A DNA stretch of 64,000 nt from Paralichthys olivaceus (GCF_024713975.1 NC_091093.1:30797001-30861000); one strand, 5' to 3'; shown: positions 22,101-37,100, counted from the first letter of the stretch. Translations and numbers: made by a program. Notes: generated by a model from the letters alone, not told the origin.

Positions 22101-25100
22101 GCAGACGGAGAGCCTGAAAGAGCTGCTGGTCACAGAGAAGGAGCAGTACGGTCAGAAGGAGAACATGTACAAACAGAATGTAGGTTTTTAAATCCTTCAG
22201 GTGTCACATTATCAGATCTTCACAGGCTCAAACGCACAGCGATCGTGTCTCTGATGATTCACCACTTACTTGTTTCTAGATCCAGACATTCAAAGACATC
22301 ATCATTCAGAAAGATAACCAGCTGATGGAGATCAACCAGATGCACGAGCAGGAGCTCTTCAAGCTCGCAGCAAAGTCTGATGCCAGCGCCGACCTGGAGC
22401 AGGTAGTGACATCACTCATCTCCAAACGAATGACTGAGGAGCCTGTTTATTTAAACGTCTGTTTTTCTCTTGAAACCTCTTCTTACAAACTCACATCTGT
22501 GGAGAGGAGATGTGAGAGTTGCTCACAGCCGTCAAGTTACCGCAGGAGCCAAATGATTCAATGTCCCTCATCACATGACTATAGCCGAAAAAACTGTCCA
22601 GAATAATGGGTCCGGACCTTTTCTGTAGTGTTGGCATGATGTTAGCATCATGTGAAGGACGCAGCTGGAGAGACTCCGGGTCGGACTCGTCCACTAAAAC
22701 AGGACACGACGTATAAATTGTCTTGAGTCTCTTGCCGTCTTGATTGTCTGAGCTTGACTGGGGACAGGACTTCAGCCCACTCTGACCCTGGTGCAGCGCC
22801 ATGCTTAGTAACGTGTGTTTTGTCTCCTCAGCTCTTGAAGGCTCTCAAGCAGAAGCTCCACGAGAAGGAGGAGGTGCTGCTGGGTAAAACGCAGGTCATT
22901 GATGTTCTCCAGGGAGAAGTTGATGGAAGGGACCAACAGATAAAGGTCAGGAAACACGACACCTCTACGCTTGTGTAAACACCGAGTTTTTTGTTTCTAA
23001 ACTGAAATCACACTTTCTTCCCCACAATGTTTTTATAATGTTCTCGACTGTCCGTCATCTTTTCTTCCGCCTGCAGGAGCTGACTGAGAGGCTCCGTCGG
23101 CTACAGGTTGAACGAGAGAGCATGGCGTCCAAGATGGAGGCAGAGAAGCACGTGATGCGAGCACAACTCCGCGATCTGATGGAGAAACAGCAGGCAGAGG
23201 TCCAGCGACTGACCGAGCAGCATCGCTCAATGATGGACCAAGCCCAGCAGGATTTCCTGGAGCAGCTGGAGGAGCTGAGGAGGACCTCGGTAGCAGCGCC
23301 ACCTGCCAGTCAGGAGGCCTCAGCGACGGGAAGCACGACTGCTGATTCAGCCTCCATCCAAAGAATAGCTGAGCTGGAAGGTTATTGTCTTACATCATCT
23401 TTTCTTTTGATAAAATGATTTTTATCAGATTAAATGTTCTCTGCATCAAACTTTCCAGCACATTTAACTGTAAACCAGGTGATGTCATTTAAACCATATC
23501 TTCAGAATAAACAGTGTCATAGCTGTAATCGTAGAATGTTGAGGTCTAAGAACAATCAGTGAGATCTCGTCACTAAATGAAATACATTTATTCTTCTTTT
23601 GCAGCAAAAGCAAAACAAAAAACGGACGAAGCCAGCAGATCAGAAGCGAAGTTCCTGAAGATGAAAGCTTGGTCGAAATCTCGGATCAGACAGTTGGAGG
23701 ATGAGCTGAAGAAAAGCCAAGTAAAATGAACAATCGTGTTCTTTTCTAGAGAAGCCTGGAAGATTTTCACAAACCTGTCATTCTCTGTCCGATGTATTTT
23801 TTCCACAGTAACATGATAAACAACCCGTTTAAAAGATGTTGACTTTTCTCTCTTCAGGCCGGAGACGCCCCCCCGGATCTGACGGCCCTGCGGAGTCATA
23901 TCACGGCACTGGAGGAGGAGAGGGAGGAAAACCTCTGGAAGGTTGAGCAGTACGAGGAGCTCAAAACAAAGAACGGTAACAAAACCAAACGTTGGACATT
24001 TGATCCAGATCAGCTGGAAATCCACATTTGTCAGTTTGTTTTTTGTTTCTGTCGATTTAATGACATTTTTGATCTGTTTCCGTCTGAAGAAAGTGAAATC
24101 AAATCCCCTCCAGACTCTAATCTGACAAAGGCGATAATGTCCCTGCTGACTTTGCTAACGTTGGATGTTTTGTGTTAGAAATGCTGGAGGCTAAGCTGGT
24201 GGTGTACGAGGAGCAACAGAGGACTCTGCAGGCGGACCTGGAGCAGTTCACCAAGAGGGCCGCCTCTCAGGTCAGGGGTCCGGCATGTTTATTTTTTAAA
24301 TTCTCCTTCGGTTATGATGCCTCCTCACTGTCTGGTTCGCTCTCTGCTCGCAGGCCAGTGAGTCAGGAAGTGCAGATGACACTCAGAGTCAGGTGTTGGA
24401 ATGGCAGGAGATGGTGGCGGAGGCTGTCAGCGCCAGGGACCGGGCCAGGGAGGAGAAGGTTGCCATGACCCTCCGCATCAGCCACATGGAGGAGGAAAGA
24501 GAGGGTAAGAGCTTCTGTTAGAGCAGCCATCCTCAATTTACTTAAAATCAAATTCTATATTTTAGTGTGGGACTTTAACCCAGTGATGAGATCCGCCTGA
24601 GCCTGATTACACTGGTAGTGACTGGAGAACGAGAAACACTGTGCACGTGGGAGTTCTGTTGACAGGACGCACGTACGTCAGACAGGATTCTTTGGCGCGC
24701 TCCATAAAAAGCCTGGTTCGGACTCTCGGCTCAGAAAACGAGTTCCAGTTTAAATTCCTCTCAACATTTCCACACCCACCATCAAACTTTGTTTTCGTCT
24801 GTGTTGCCCACTTGTTGTCTGACTGAACATCATTTTCTTTTTCTTTGTTTGGTAACGGGGAGCGTTTGGTTTGACCCTGTGCTGCCTCCCATCTCATGGA
24901 CCTCTGCCCCCCCCCCCCCCACTCCAGCCCCTGCTCCAGGGATGGGAGCAGCCACACAGAACAGTTTCCCATCAGTTTTGTGCATGCAGGCTCCTCCTCC
25001 ACACCTTCAGCGCAGCTCCTGCTCACTGCACTCTCTGCAGTTCGCCTTCACTTGAGCCGAGGCTGAACTGCAGGCAGTGCAGTGGCAGGCTGCGCTTTAG

Positions 25101-28100
25101 AGTCCGCCCATTTCCTTTCTCCTGTGTTGTTCCTCTTTTCCATTCCTTCACCTCTTTCTCTTCTTCTCTCCTACTTTTTTTCATTTTGATTTCTGGTGTT
25201 GTCACACTAAAATAATAATAGTAATAACCTGGTATCAAATCGAACATGGTGTTTTTTCTTTTGTGGAGGAAACTAAACTCGCACTAACTCGGGGAAGAGG
25301 ATGACCGTGAGTTCCTGTGCCTCATGTGGCATCACATGCTGCAGACACTCAGTGACAAGTCAAGTAGAATCTCTTTCTCTGTGTTTGTAGCTTCATTTTG
25401 CAGAAGGTGGAGAAGAAAAGATCTCATTCATGACATGAGTCACAGGGAACGTGTTTTTTAAATGTTCTAAATGTGACTTTTTCCTCACAAACCTACACAC
25501 AAAGATACTTTTACATTTTTAACCAATTCTAAACTGATTCGTTCAGCCTGCGTCCAGTTCTGTGTGTAAACTCATTTATTAAACCACCTTTGTGTTAGCA
25601 CACCTCATGTATCGTTACAATCACTGACTCCATGTTTGTTGGGGTTGTGGAGCTCATGGAGAAGTCTGTTGTAAATCCACCTGTTTCCTCAGTGAGTTAC
25701 ACTTCTGGGAACTAGGAGGCGCAGTTTTGCCATTAAAGGCCCGTTAACGCCCCCACACTCTCACACAAACAGGGGTCAGAGGGCAGGAACGGTTCCCCTC
25801 CAGTGAGACGAGCTGCCGCTCTGAATCAGAGACGCTAACACTTTGAGCCGCTGACACAAAACAAGAATCCTCTTTAACGTGTCAGACCTAGTTAGCTGGT
25901 AGTTACGGAGCGACGGGCTGCACCTCGCTCATGTTCACGTGCCGCTGGATTTAATATGACTAACGTTCATCGGTCTCTTGTGTTGCACAAGTTGCTGTGA
26001 TGTTGTTTTTAGAACGATGATGTCATACGTGGTGTCACACTGAGTCAAACAGCTAAAACAAAGACTTCAGCTTCTGTACCTGCTTTGCTTCTGCTTTGCT
26101 GCTGCTTTTCTAACAACTGGAACTAAGAACTCTGTGCACAGTGTCTGTTGTGTTATTTATAACCAAACCACAATCATTAAAGGTAATGATTTTGGGGGGG
26201 GGGGGGGGGGGGGGGGCTTAATTAAGTAATTACCCCCCTGCTTTAAAGTTCTCTAATACGACTTTATGAGTTAATCAAACTAATGAATGGGGTTTGGTTT
26301 CATGAATAATACTTGATATTAAATCTTTTCTGCTCTTACATCCTCCTGATACAATCCCTGCTGCTGTGGTCAGTGTAGGTGAGATGCTCAGTGTGAGGCC
26401 GACCAGCTCGACAAACTGTTTTCAGACATGAAACACAAACTTCAGAAAACTGCGGCCATGTCTGAAAACAGAAATAGTTAGTGCAGATAACGTGACGCAC
26501 GTTCTAAATTATATTCAGTACACGTCTCTGTTGTCGTAGTGTTGTATTTGTGCATCCCTTCTGAATAGAGCGTGTCACCACACTGACCACTGCTTCACCC
26601 ACTCAAAACCTTTTTCTTTTCCTCGCCCACCTTTCGCTTTGAGCTGCCTCCCTCTCCCTCCACCCACACACCTGAATCCGCCTGTTGTCACAAAACAGAT
26701 GGGAACGTGTTTTGTTCGGTCTAATCTTCCTGGCATTGCCCTGCTTGCATCCTGTTCGGCTAAATGAAATTCCAAATCGTATAAAAGCACGGTGAGAATC
26801 CCCCTCAGATCTGCACCCCTCTGGTGTCGCTCTAAATAACTGTCTGGTCTCCCTGTCGAACCCTCAGCGAGGAAACGTTGGCTTTAAGTGTGACTCATAA
26901 AAACGGGTCCTCTCCTTCCTCCCACAGCCTCTTCTCCTGCTCGTCTCCCACATGTTTGAACGCTGTTTTGTTGCTGTGCATGGCTCTGACCAGAATGTTG
27001 CTTCTGAAGTGTTTCTCAGGACCTTTATGCAAAAACAAAAGTGAACACATACGTGGAATTTGAGTAACTTTCTCTTTCTCCATCCTTGACTCTGTCGGTC
27101 TCTGTTCTTCCCTCGCAGTCTGTCGGGATGTAACTGTTTTCTATGTCGCAAAGTTTATTTGTGATGTTGAAAGTGCCTCATCTCCCTCTTCATGGAAACC
27201 ATCAAACACCATCTGTGCCATCACACTTCTTCTCCGCTGTCCATCTCTGTCAGCTCGTCCTCACATTATGTCTTTCACTCTGCCGTCACTGTCCAGTCCA
27301 TTTTATACCCTCCTCCCATCCATACACACATCCTCAACCCAACCTCCCCCTTTCCCTGTGGCACAAAACTGATTGAGGATGACTGGTTCTTTCCTGGCTG
27401 CTCCGATCCAGCACTGGCCTCTCGGCAGCAGGAGTTGGAGGAGGAGCTGGCTCAATCTCGGGGGCTCGGTCAACACAGGGCCAAGAAGCTAACGGCTCCG
27501 GCTCAGCGAAGCCTGCAGGTACGTGCACACGCTGACACACAAAAACATTCTTTATGAGTGTGTGAACTAATATTCACATGATTTCATTGTCAAACATAAT
27601 CTCCACTTTCTTTTTCCTTTTCAATGATGTGCATGAAGCTGGAGTGCTTAGCTTAGCGTAACATAAAGACAGGAAGCTAGCCAAAGATTTAAAGAGACGA
27701 CCTCTGATCTGTTTCAATCTGCACAATCAGAAAGCTTTTAAAAACCTGTCGCTGCTCTCGCTGAGTTAAGTTTGTCTCCCCCTGCAGGAGGACTTTGAGT
27801 TTGACGGACAGGTCCCGTTCCAGGACCCTCGCAGCACCTCGGAGAGCACCACCCCGATGGAGGGGGAGAACATGGGAGGTTGGTGGCCCGAGTACAGTAC
27901 TCCCGATACAGGTGTGAGATCCCTAGACAGTTTAAACCGGCATGCGCACGGTCATCTGCACATTACTTTGGGAAACTTAAGTTGCCTTTGGGTTGGTATT
28001 TTTGTTTTTACCATAAAACTCCAAACTTGTTTTACTGAGTGTTGGATTGTGGCTGTTGGTTGGTTTTATCTTTTTTTTTCACCTAACAACATTGTGAATA

Positions 28101-31100
28101 TGAAGCCTGGCTTTTCCATCCTGGGTTATTGTGTTCACGTTTAATTACAATTCGCTTGGTTCAGTTTGACTTGTTTGGGTCAAACTCTAACAAGCTCTTC
28201 CTCAGTTCATCAGAACTAACTCGGGGTTTATTTATTGAATCCAGAGAGTTGAACATTCATTCATTCACTGGTCTCCATTGTCGTCCGTTGACAGTATTTT
28301 CTTTTGACACGTGCATGCTGGTTGAGCTGGCTAGTGTTTGTTTGGTTGACTTCACCCAATGCACTGAACTCTTGTGAGAATGTATAAATGTAGGTGACAG
28401 GATGTTCCTCATCTGTGGTAAGTTTGGTTTTTTTCCATTGTTTGCATGTTCTGCTCATTTCAAGTTTTTCTCATCCTGTTTTTGGTCTTTTAAGTGACTT
28501 CTTATCCAAAAGCCAAAAAATACATCGTCAAATATCCAAGAAACAAAATAACTACAGGAAAAAATACACAAAATGAAAATTCTAGGTAGTTTTGTTCCAG
28601 ATGGAAAAACTAACTGATGTAAGTTTTGGTTGTTTGGAGCAGTTCATGAATCTGCACTTTTCTCTTAAGCTGTTTTCAGACCTGCTCTGTATTCTGACGT
28701 GTTCCTCACATGTTCCTCACATGTTCTGTATGTGAGAACAAATGTCAGAGTCTCTGGACATGTTCTGGATCTTCTCCTGCAGCCTCTAGTAAAACATCCG
28801 TAAAACGTCAGAGTGAGTCCATGTGAGAAAACATCTGGAACTGAGGTTTCTAACACGTGACGGACGTGAAACTGAAGAACACAAATGTCTCAGGATGAAG
28901 AAGAGGAGCCGTACACGTAGAAGACGAAGACGTCCACTTGGAAAGACGAGGAGGTTCCAGATGTTTTGGTGATGAGGGCCGACACCTGTGACGAGCTGTA
29001 AACAACAACACTGATCTTTACACAGCAGAGTTTAGACGTCATGTCCCGCCTCCTGCTGCTCTACAGGCTCCACCCCTCACCTGAATGTCCCCACATGTTC
29101 CTGTTGTTGTGAACGAGTCGACGATCTGCTGCTCCACAAACACTAACTACCAGTTTTCTGGAACATTTCTGGAGTTCATGTCTGAAAACAGCTTAATACA
29201 CTAATTGGTTTCTCCTTTAAATCTTCAACCGTCTGTACATTTTGCGGAGTTTAATTAGTTCCACCTCCGCCCTGTGATGTCACCAGGACCTGTTCTCACC
29301 TGTTCTCTGTCCTGATGACTGCAGGTGGTTTGCGGTCTGTGGTGGAGGAGCTGGAGCTGGAGAGGAATCAGCTGCAGGAGCAGATCCTGAGTCTGGAGGA
29401 GCGCTGTCAGGATCTGGAGGATCGACTGCAGCTGCAGGCGCGGATCGAGGCGTTGCAGGTAACCTCACGGGACACGAGCTCATCCAACAACACGCCACCT
29501 CCTAATCCAGCATTTGTTGTGAAGATGTAATCTGAGTAGATGCTGAGTGATTTGCATGTTTCCCCTGAGGACTGGGATTTTGTAACAAACCCTTCTAACA
29601 CAGGTGACGTTTGATGTAGATGAAGATGAGCAGCCATGTTGGGTCTCTCAGGTGTGTTGGGTCTCTCGTGTGCGCTAGAGAGCACCTCTGGCGGTGGCGG
29701 CTAACGGTGTGGTGTGCTTTTTTAATCTTGGACACATTTCTCAAAAAGGTTTTGAACAAGTCGAGCGATGTGTCGCAGACTCACTGGGTGTCGTAAACCG
29801 CACCGATGGTGAATATCAGTGTTTGTCGTTACCATGTGAGTGGGAAGAGAAAACCAATGATTGATTACAAATCTCCACTGATGCTCGTGTCCGGGCGCGG
29901 GGGGGGCGGGGGGGCGGTCCTGCTGTCGTGCACGTGTGTGTGTGCAGTGAGAGTTTCTCCATCCACTTCTGTATGAATTTAATCTTTGCAAATTGATCTT
30001 CGTTTTTGTGGCACCACAGAATGAGTCGGAGAGACTTCAGAGTCAACTCGCCAGCGTCCGAAGTCAACAGAGCAGAGATGCAGAGAAACACCAGCTGCTG
30101 GTCAGCAGTCTCAACGACCAGCTCAAAGGGTGAAAACAATAGTTCTCTGCAAAAAGCTGCATCTGATCATATTGAAATACAGCAGCTCACTACACGTCTT
30201 TCTAAATATAAATACATTTATTGATTGTTAGTTAGTTGGTTATCGTTTCTGGTTTCAAGAAAGTGTACAGAAATTAAAAGATATTTTTCCACTCTGTAAA
30301 AACAATCTGATCTGCCGCTATCGACAGACGTGTTCAACGTTTTAACTGTGTCCATTGTGTCTTTTTTTCAGCCTGAGTAACACTCAGGAGTGTCTGGAAA
30401 GTTCCCTGATCGAGAAGGAAAACACTTTGGCTAAAACGTCGGAGAAACTTGAGCTGATCAGCAGCCTCAGAGAATCTCTGAGCGAGAAAGAGATTCAGTA
30501 CAAAGAAGTGTCCGACAGGCTCCTTCAGTCTGAGCACGCTGTAAGTTTCACCTGCAGGATTCATCTCTGTTTGTTGCTCATCTGTAGTTACTGAAGTTTT
30601 CTTTTCCTCCTTTCAGCTCGACAACGTCTCCAGGAAATGCAGCAGCTCAGAGAAACATTGTTCGGAGCTGAAGACAGAAGTTTCTGAGCTCACGCAGAAG
30701 TTTACTGTTCTGAAGGAGAAGGTGTGATTTATCAAAGAAAAACATCTTGATGATTTCGATCTCACTTAAATCCATTAAGACCTGAAGCTCTGAATAGAAA
30801 CAAACTAAAACCTTTGAAAACAAACATCTAAATCCTGAGGGGGTTTCTGAAGAGCTGCTGTCTACAAAAAAATATATATTTCCAAAGACATGAATCAAAA
30901 AACGTTTGAAAGCTTAAACATTTAGGTTTTTATTGCTCAGTCATGAGATGCCTTTGAAACATCTCATGACTGAGTCTCAGTTTCAGTGATATTGAAGCTG
31001 TAATCTGCTTTAATATCGCTAAGAGCACTGAATCTGAAACAAACTAAATTTCCCATAATGCATTTCGCCCCAAGTATTTCAGCAAATCACGATGTATTTC

Positions 31101-34100
31101 ATCAGTCAGTCGGTTTCATCCAGCTCTGAAGGATGAAGCGCAGAGACTTCACATCAGGTCTTAATGGGCTCATGTCAGCATCCTTCATTCATTCTTGTTT
31201 ATTTAAATCAACACTGGAGAAATTTGATGTGTCTGAAGTTTACTGTTCTTTTTTTATCTTCTCATTTTCAGACACAAAAGCAGGAAGTCACCATAGAAGC
31301 TTTACAAACGGAGCTGGATCAGACAAATGAGGAGCTGGACAAGCTAAACTCCGCCCACCTGGAGGAACGAGCCCAACTCATTCACGACCTTCAAACCTGT
31401 GAGCGGGAAATTGACAGTCTCAAAGAAATTCTGGTGGAAAAGGACAAGGAGATATCAAGCCTCTCTTCCAACATGGTGGAGTACGCGGAACAGATCACGG
31501 TTCTGAAGCAGGAGATCAAACTCAAAGAGGAGAACCTGGTTCAGGTAGAGACGTCGCTGAGGAGAGCAGAACAGGAAGCCATGATCATCAGAGACTCGCA
31601 GAATTCAGACCAGCAGTCTCTGCACAACAAGTTCACAGAGGCGGTGGAGAAACTCAAGGACACGGAGACAGAATTAGTCAAGGCCAAAGAGGAGAGAGAG
31701 TCCAAAGAGGCTGAGCTGGAACAACTGATGAAGCAGGTCGAAGACGACAAGAAGACTATTCAGGAGCTTCGAGTGGAGATTCAGAAACAGACTGTGAGCC
31801 ATCGTCATCATCTCTCTGAATGTGAAACACACATCACCTCACTAAAGGAGCAGCTGAGTTTGTCCACAGAAAAGCTGCAGGAGTCAGAGGGACTCGTTTC
31901 ACAGCTCAAGGACAAAGACATCAACAATGAGAGATTACAGCAGGAGCTTCATGACAAAGAGGAGACGTATGAAAAAGAGCTGAAATCCTTCAAGGAAGAG
32001 CACAACACACTCCTGGCACAGGTGGAAAAATACGAGAGCGAAATCCAGACATTGTCCAAACAGTTAGAGGAGAAAGTGCAGAGCGAAGAGCAGATCAGGA
32101 AAGAGATGCAAGAGAAGGTGGAAAGAATAGTAACATTGGAAAAGCAGCAAAAGGTAAATGATAAACAAACGTCAGAAAAACAGAAGCTGAGCAATGAGCT
32201 AAAAAACAAAACCGAAAACATCTCCAAGCTCAAGAACCTGTTGAAAAGCACCAAGACGGAAAAACAGCAGCTGACTGAGGAGCTGGAGCTTCAGAGGCAG
32301 AACGTCAAAGAGCTTCATGAAAAGTTGACGTCTGCACTCGAAGTCAACAGCGGCCTGGAGAATCAACTTCACTGCCTCACGCAAGAAAAACACACACTTG
32401 AAGCGGAAGTGAGTGAAAGTGTGAAGCACATTTCAGAGGTCACAACTGAAAATGATTCTTTACAAGACAAGTTATCCACACTGGCGACCCAGAGTTCACA
32501 GAATGACAGAGTCATTGAGGGGCTACGAAGAGATAAAGAGGAACTGACTCTTCAAATCAATGAGTTAAATGGAATCCTTGAGCAAAGCACACACTCAAAC
32601 TCAGAGATGCTGCTGGAGAAAACCAACACATGTAGTCGCCTCAACCAGGACCTCAGGGAGCGGGAGGAGAAAGTGGCCGAGCTGCAGGAACATGTGAAAA
32701 ACTTGACTTCTGAGGTCAAGCAGCTCCGGTGCGACGTGGCAGAAAAGGAGAAAACCGCCGCTGAGCTTCTCGCACAATTCAAGGCCGAAGAAAACCAGCG
32801 AACACAAACCGAGGAAACTGTTTGTCAGCTGCGAGGACAAGAGAGCAGCCTGAGGTCTGAGGTAGCGGAGAAGGACGCCGCGTTGAAAGAGAAGCAGGAC
32901 GAGTGTCGACGTTTGCAGGATGAAATCACAGCTCAGAAAAACATGGTAGTCAAGCTGCAGGAGGAGCACTCACAACTCAGACTGCAAGTTCAGACGAGAG
33001 AGGAAATGTTGGACGATACGACACGACAATGTCAGAATCACAAAGACGAACTGAACGCAATGAACGAGACTGTCAAATCTCAGAGCGGTCAAATCAGGGT
33101 CATGGAAGAAAATGCCAGAAAGCTTCAGAATGAAGCAGAGTTGCGACAAACGGAGCTGACTCGCTTGAACAACCACATCCAGACTGTCACCGAGGAGAAC
33201 CAACAAATCAGAGCTGCGGCTGAAGCCAGAGAGGAGGAGCTCGCTCATCGAACACAGGTTTCATCAGAACTTGACTCGCGGCTTCAAACGACCCTCGAAC
33301 ATAACTCCAGTCTGAGCACGACGATCAGCAAACTGACAGAAGATAATCAGAGACTGCAGGAAGAGTTAGAGCAGAACAGTAGATCGATGTCTGAACTGAC
33401 CACCGAGACGAGTTTACTCCGAGAAAAAATTGCTGGGCTCGAAATCCATATTTCAGACAACGAGGAACGAATCAGCAGCTTGTTGAAGGAGAAGGAGGAG
33501 CTGAGCGCTGCCGCAGATGAATTAAAAAACGTCCTCAAGGAGAGTGAACTCACAAACTCAGCAGGTTTGCTTGAGAAAACGAGTGAATGTGCTAATCTGT
33601 CAAAAACACTGAGAGAGAGAGAAGAACTACTTCAAAGTTTACAGGAGGAAGTTGATGGTTTAAAAATGCAAGAGAGTCAACTCAACATGTCTCTGACGGA
33701 GAAAGAACAGACGTTATCAGAACGGAGGAGTCAGTCGGAGGCTCAGCAGGATCAACTGCTGCAACTTCACGACACCGTATCTGCGCTTCAGGAACAAGCG
33801 TCCGTCTTAAAGTCCGGGCTGATGGAGAAAGACGCATTGATTCAGCAGAAAGCGGAGGAATGTAGCGTTTATCAGAAGGAAGTCACGCTACAGAAAGAGC
33901 TGGTGTCGCTGCTGCAGGGTGAGGTGGAATCCACGAAACGCACGATAGAGCAGAAAGAACAGACGTTAAACAAAGTGTCGAAGGAGTTTCAGAACCACAA
34001 AGATGAGCTGAACAAACGAAACGAGTCAGTGATTTCACTCAGCGGTCAGCTCGGTGCCATGAATGAGAACGCAGCAGAGATGGAAGCTGAAATTAGCAAC

Positions 34101-37100
34101 CTGAAGGCGGCCGTGCAGAAACTCCACGCAGAAAACTGTCAGCTGACACAAGAGGGCGGCCAGAGCAAAGCAGAGATTATTGATTTTAGAGACAGCGTTC
34201 AGGCTCTGAATGAGCAGAATACAAGATTGAAATCTGAACTTCTGAACACGGTGACAGTTCTGTCCAAAGCACAAGAAGAAGTCGCAGATCTCAAAAAATC
34301 AGTCAACCATATGGAGAATGAGCTCAAGACGGCGTTCTCCGAGCAGGAGGCTCTTAATTTGAGCGTGAAGGGAAAAGACGACCGCCTGACACAGCAGGAG
34401 AGTTTGATCCAGCAGCTCAACGGTAGAATCGCTGAGCAGGAGCAGCGGCTGAAGCAAAACGCAGATGACAACGTCAGTTTACGCGCAAAAGTTTCCGAGC
34501 TGGAAGATTCTGCCAGTAAGCTCAGAGGTCAAGTTGACAGCCTTACTGCAGAGTCGTCCATCCTGAAAAACACGCTAGAGAAAAAGGAACATTTCAGCCT
34601 TGAATATCAGAGTCATTCTACAGCCGCTGTTGAAAATCTTAATTCAAATATACAAGCTAAAGAGGCAGAAGGTGAGAGGTTGAAGGAACAGATTTCACAC
34701 CTTGAAGAATCCGTCTCAAAGCTCGACAGCAACCTCCGAGCACAGTTGGCTGAATCTGAAAACCTGAAAAAGGCCCTGGTGGAGAAAGAAGCTGCTCTTC
34801 TGACCCAGTCCAAGTCTCTGCAGGACGTTCAGAGACAAGCAGACGCGTCTTTGCTGTTTAAAACACAGTTCATGGAAAGTACTGAGTTAGTGTCGCAGCT
34901 ACAGAGTCAAATTCAGCTCCTGTCCGCAGAGTATGAAAACCTCAGAAAGTCTGCTGAGGAAACACACAGTGCCTTCAATAACCTGCGAGAGAAATATGCA
35001 GCCAACTTGGAGGAAATGCAAGACGTGAGGACGCAACTGTCCCATCGAGCTGATGAGGTGTCCGACCTTCGGAAGTTACTGGATGATTCCAATAACGAAC
35101 GTCAGACGGCGAAGACGACCATAGAAACACTGAGAAACCAGTTTTCAGATATCCAACACAAACTTGAGGAAACCAAAGACCTGAACTCGAGTCTCTCAAA
35201 GGAAAAGGAAGAAGCCTTTTCTTCTCATCAAGCGAGTGTGTCGCTGCTCACTGTGGAGATAGAAAGGCTCAAATCACAACACCTTCAAGTCGCTGCACAA
35301 ATGAACGCGCTGACAGAAAACCTGGAGCAGAGGGAAATGGCTCTGCATGCGATCAACAGCCAGTACACAGCTCAGGCTAAAAATGCATCTCAGCTGGTTT
35401 CAGAAATGCAAAAACTAGAGGAGCAGAATAAGAGGCTGAGCGAGGAAGTGAGTTTGTCAAAGGCAGAGCATCAGAAGCATCTTGCCACCGTCTGTAATGA
35501 GAGTTCACGTTTGCAGGAGGAAGTTAGGAAGCTTCTTGCAGAGAAGGAAGAGCTGGAAAGGAGTCACCATCAGATCCGGACATCGCATGGGGAGCTGCAG
35601 CTTCTCATGGAGCAGCAGTCCAGCAGCACGAAGGAGAACATGGAGCAAATGGTGACGGAGAGGGAGAGCCTTCAAGCAAAGGTTAGTGCCAAAGACGAAG
35701 AACTTTCTCAGTTAACAGAGAACATTCAAAAGATAGAGCAAATTCTGCAGGACTCAGAGAAAGAGTGGCTGTCAGTTCTGGATAAAGAGAAGCAGGATAA
35801 GAATCAACTTGCAGAACAATTGAAAAGTGTTGAAAATGAAAAGAAATCTAAAGATGTTAAAGTTAATGCGTTGAAACAAGACTTGGACAGTTTGCAGGAG
35901 AAGCTAGCGGAGGCTTCCTCGGCAGTTAGACAAGGGTCTGATCAACTGAGCGCCAAAGAGTCGGAGGCGTCAGCCTCCAGGATTCAACTTGAGAAGGTGT
36001 TAGCATCTTTTCAGGAAAAGGATAAAGAGAACCATGATTTGCAGCAGGCTTTAAATTCTGTGGAATATGAGTTAGAAAAACTTCTGCCAAGAAAATTACG
36101 CTCTGACAAAGATTCCACCTCCTCTGAGAAATGTGCTGCTCTGAATAAAAAACAAGCGTCTTTACAGAACATGATAAAACAGTTAGAGGAAAGACATCAG
36201 TCTGAGGTAGAGGCTCTAAGAAATGAGTTGGATAAAACGCTTAATGAAGGAGGGAGGAGTGAGGAGGAGAAGGGTCAACAAATTGCTCTTCTACGAGACA
36301 GCGTAGAGCGTTTACAGACGCAGCTCAGTGCTGAGTCAGAGAAAGAGAGAGAAGCTGCTGTCAAACTCTCGTTGTTACACAGTGAGTTACAAGCAAAAGA
36401 TGAGCAGGTCAACAGTCTGGGCATTCAGATAAATCAGCAGAAGGAATTACTCGCAGGACTTAGTCAGCAGATGAGAGATAAAGATGCATCCGTCGCCCAA
36501 GTCATGGAATCTGCCTCCAACGAAAGAGTGAAACTGTGTGAGGAAAAAACTTCCCTGATGGCACAAGTGGAAAACTTGCAGCGAGCACACGAAACCTCCA
36601 TGAAAAGGTTCGAAGAGATTTCTCAGCAGTTAGAAGATGAAGTCTCTCGTTCTCAATGTGAAATCAGTTCCAAGAATTCAGAGAAGCTTGAGCTGCTTCG
36701 GGAAAACGACGATCTGAAAGGTGAACTCGCCAAACTGTCTAAAGAAAAAGACGCCCTGAAGAAGAAGCTTCAAGCTTCTCTTGTCGTGAGAAAGGATCTG
36801 TTGAAAAAAATGGACCAGTATGAAAACCAAAAAGAAGAGAGTGTGACCTCTGAGAAAAGGGAAGTTTTGCTTTTACAGGATAAACTACAGGAAATAACAC
36901 ACCAAGCTCAGGCAACAGCAAAAATATATCAGGAACAAGTTTCCCTTCTTGAACAGACAATTCTAGAGAGAGAGGGAGAGATTGTTGAACACAAAACACA
37001 GAGTGAGAGACTTCTCGAACAGCTGCAGTCAGAAAAACGAATTCTGCAGAGCACGTTGAATCAGAAAGAAATGTGTTTGTTAGAAAACCTGCAAACAATT

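Noticed and set aside
31164-31271. ATG at 31164 as the start of a very long protein
   Set aside because: The 108 nt before 31272 are intron; the TTTTCAG acceptor and in-phase upstream golgb1 exons show the true chain.
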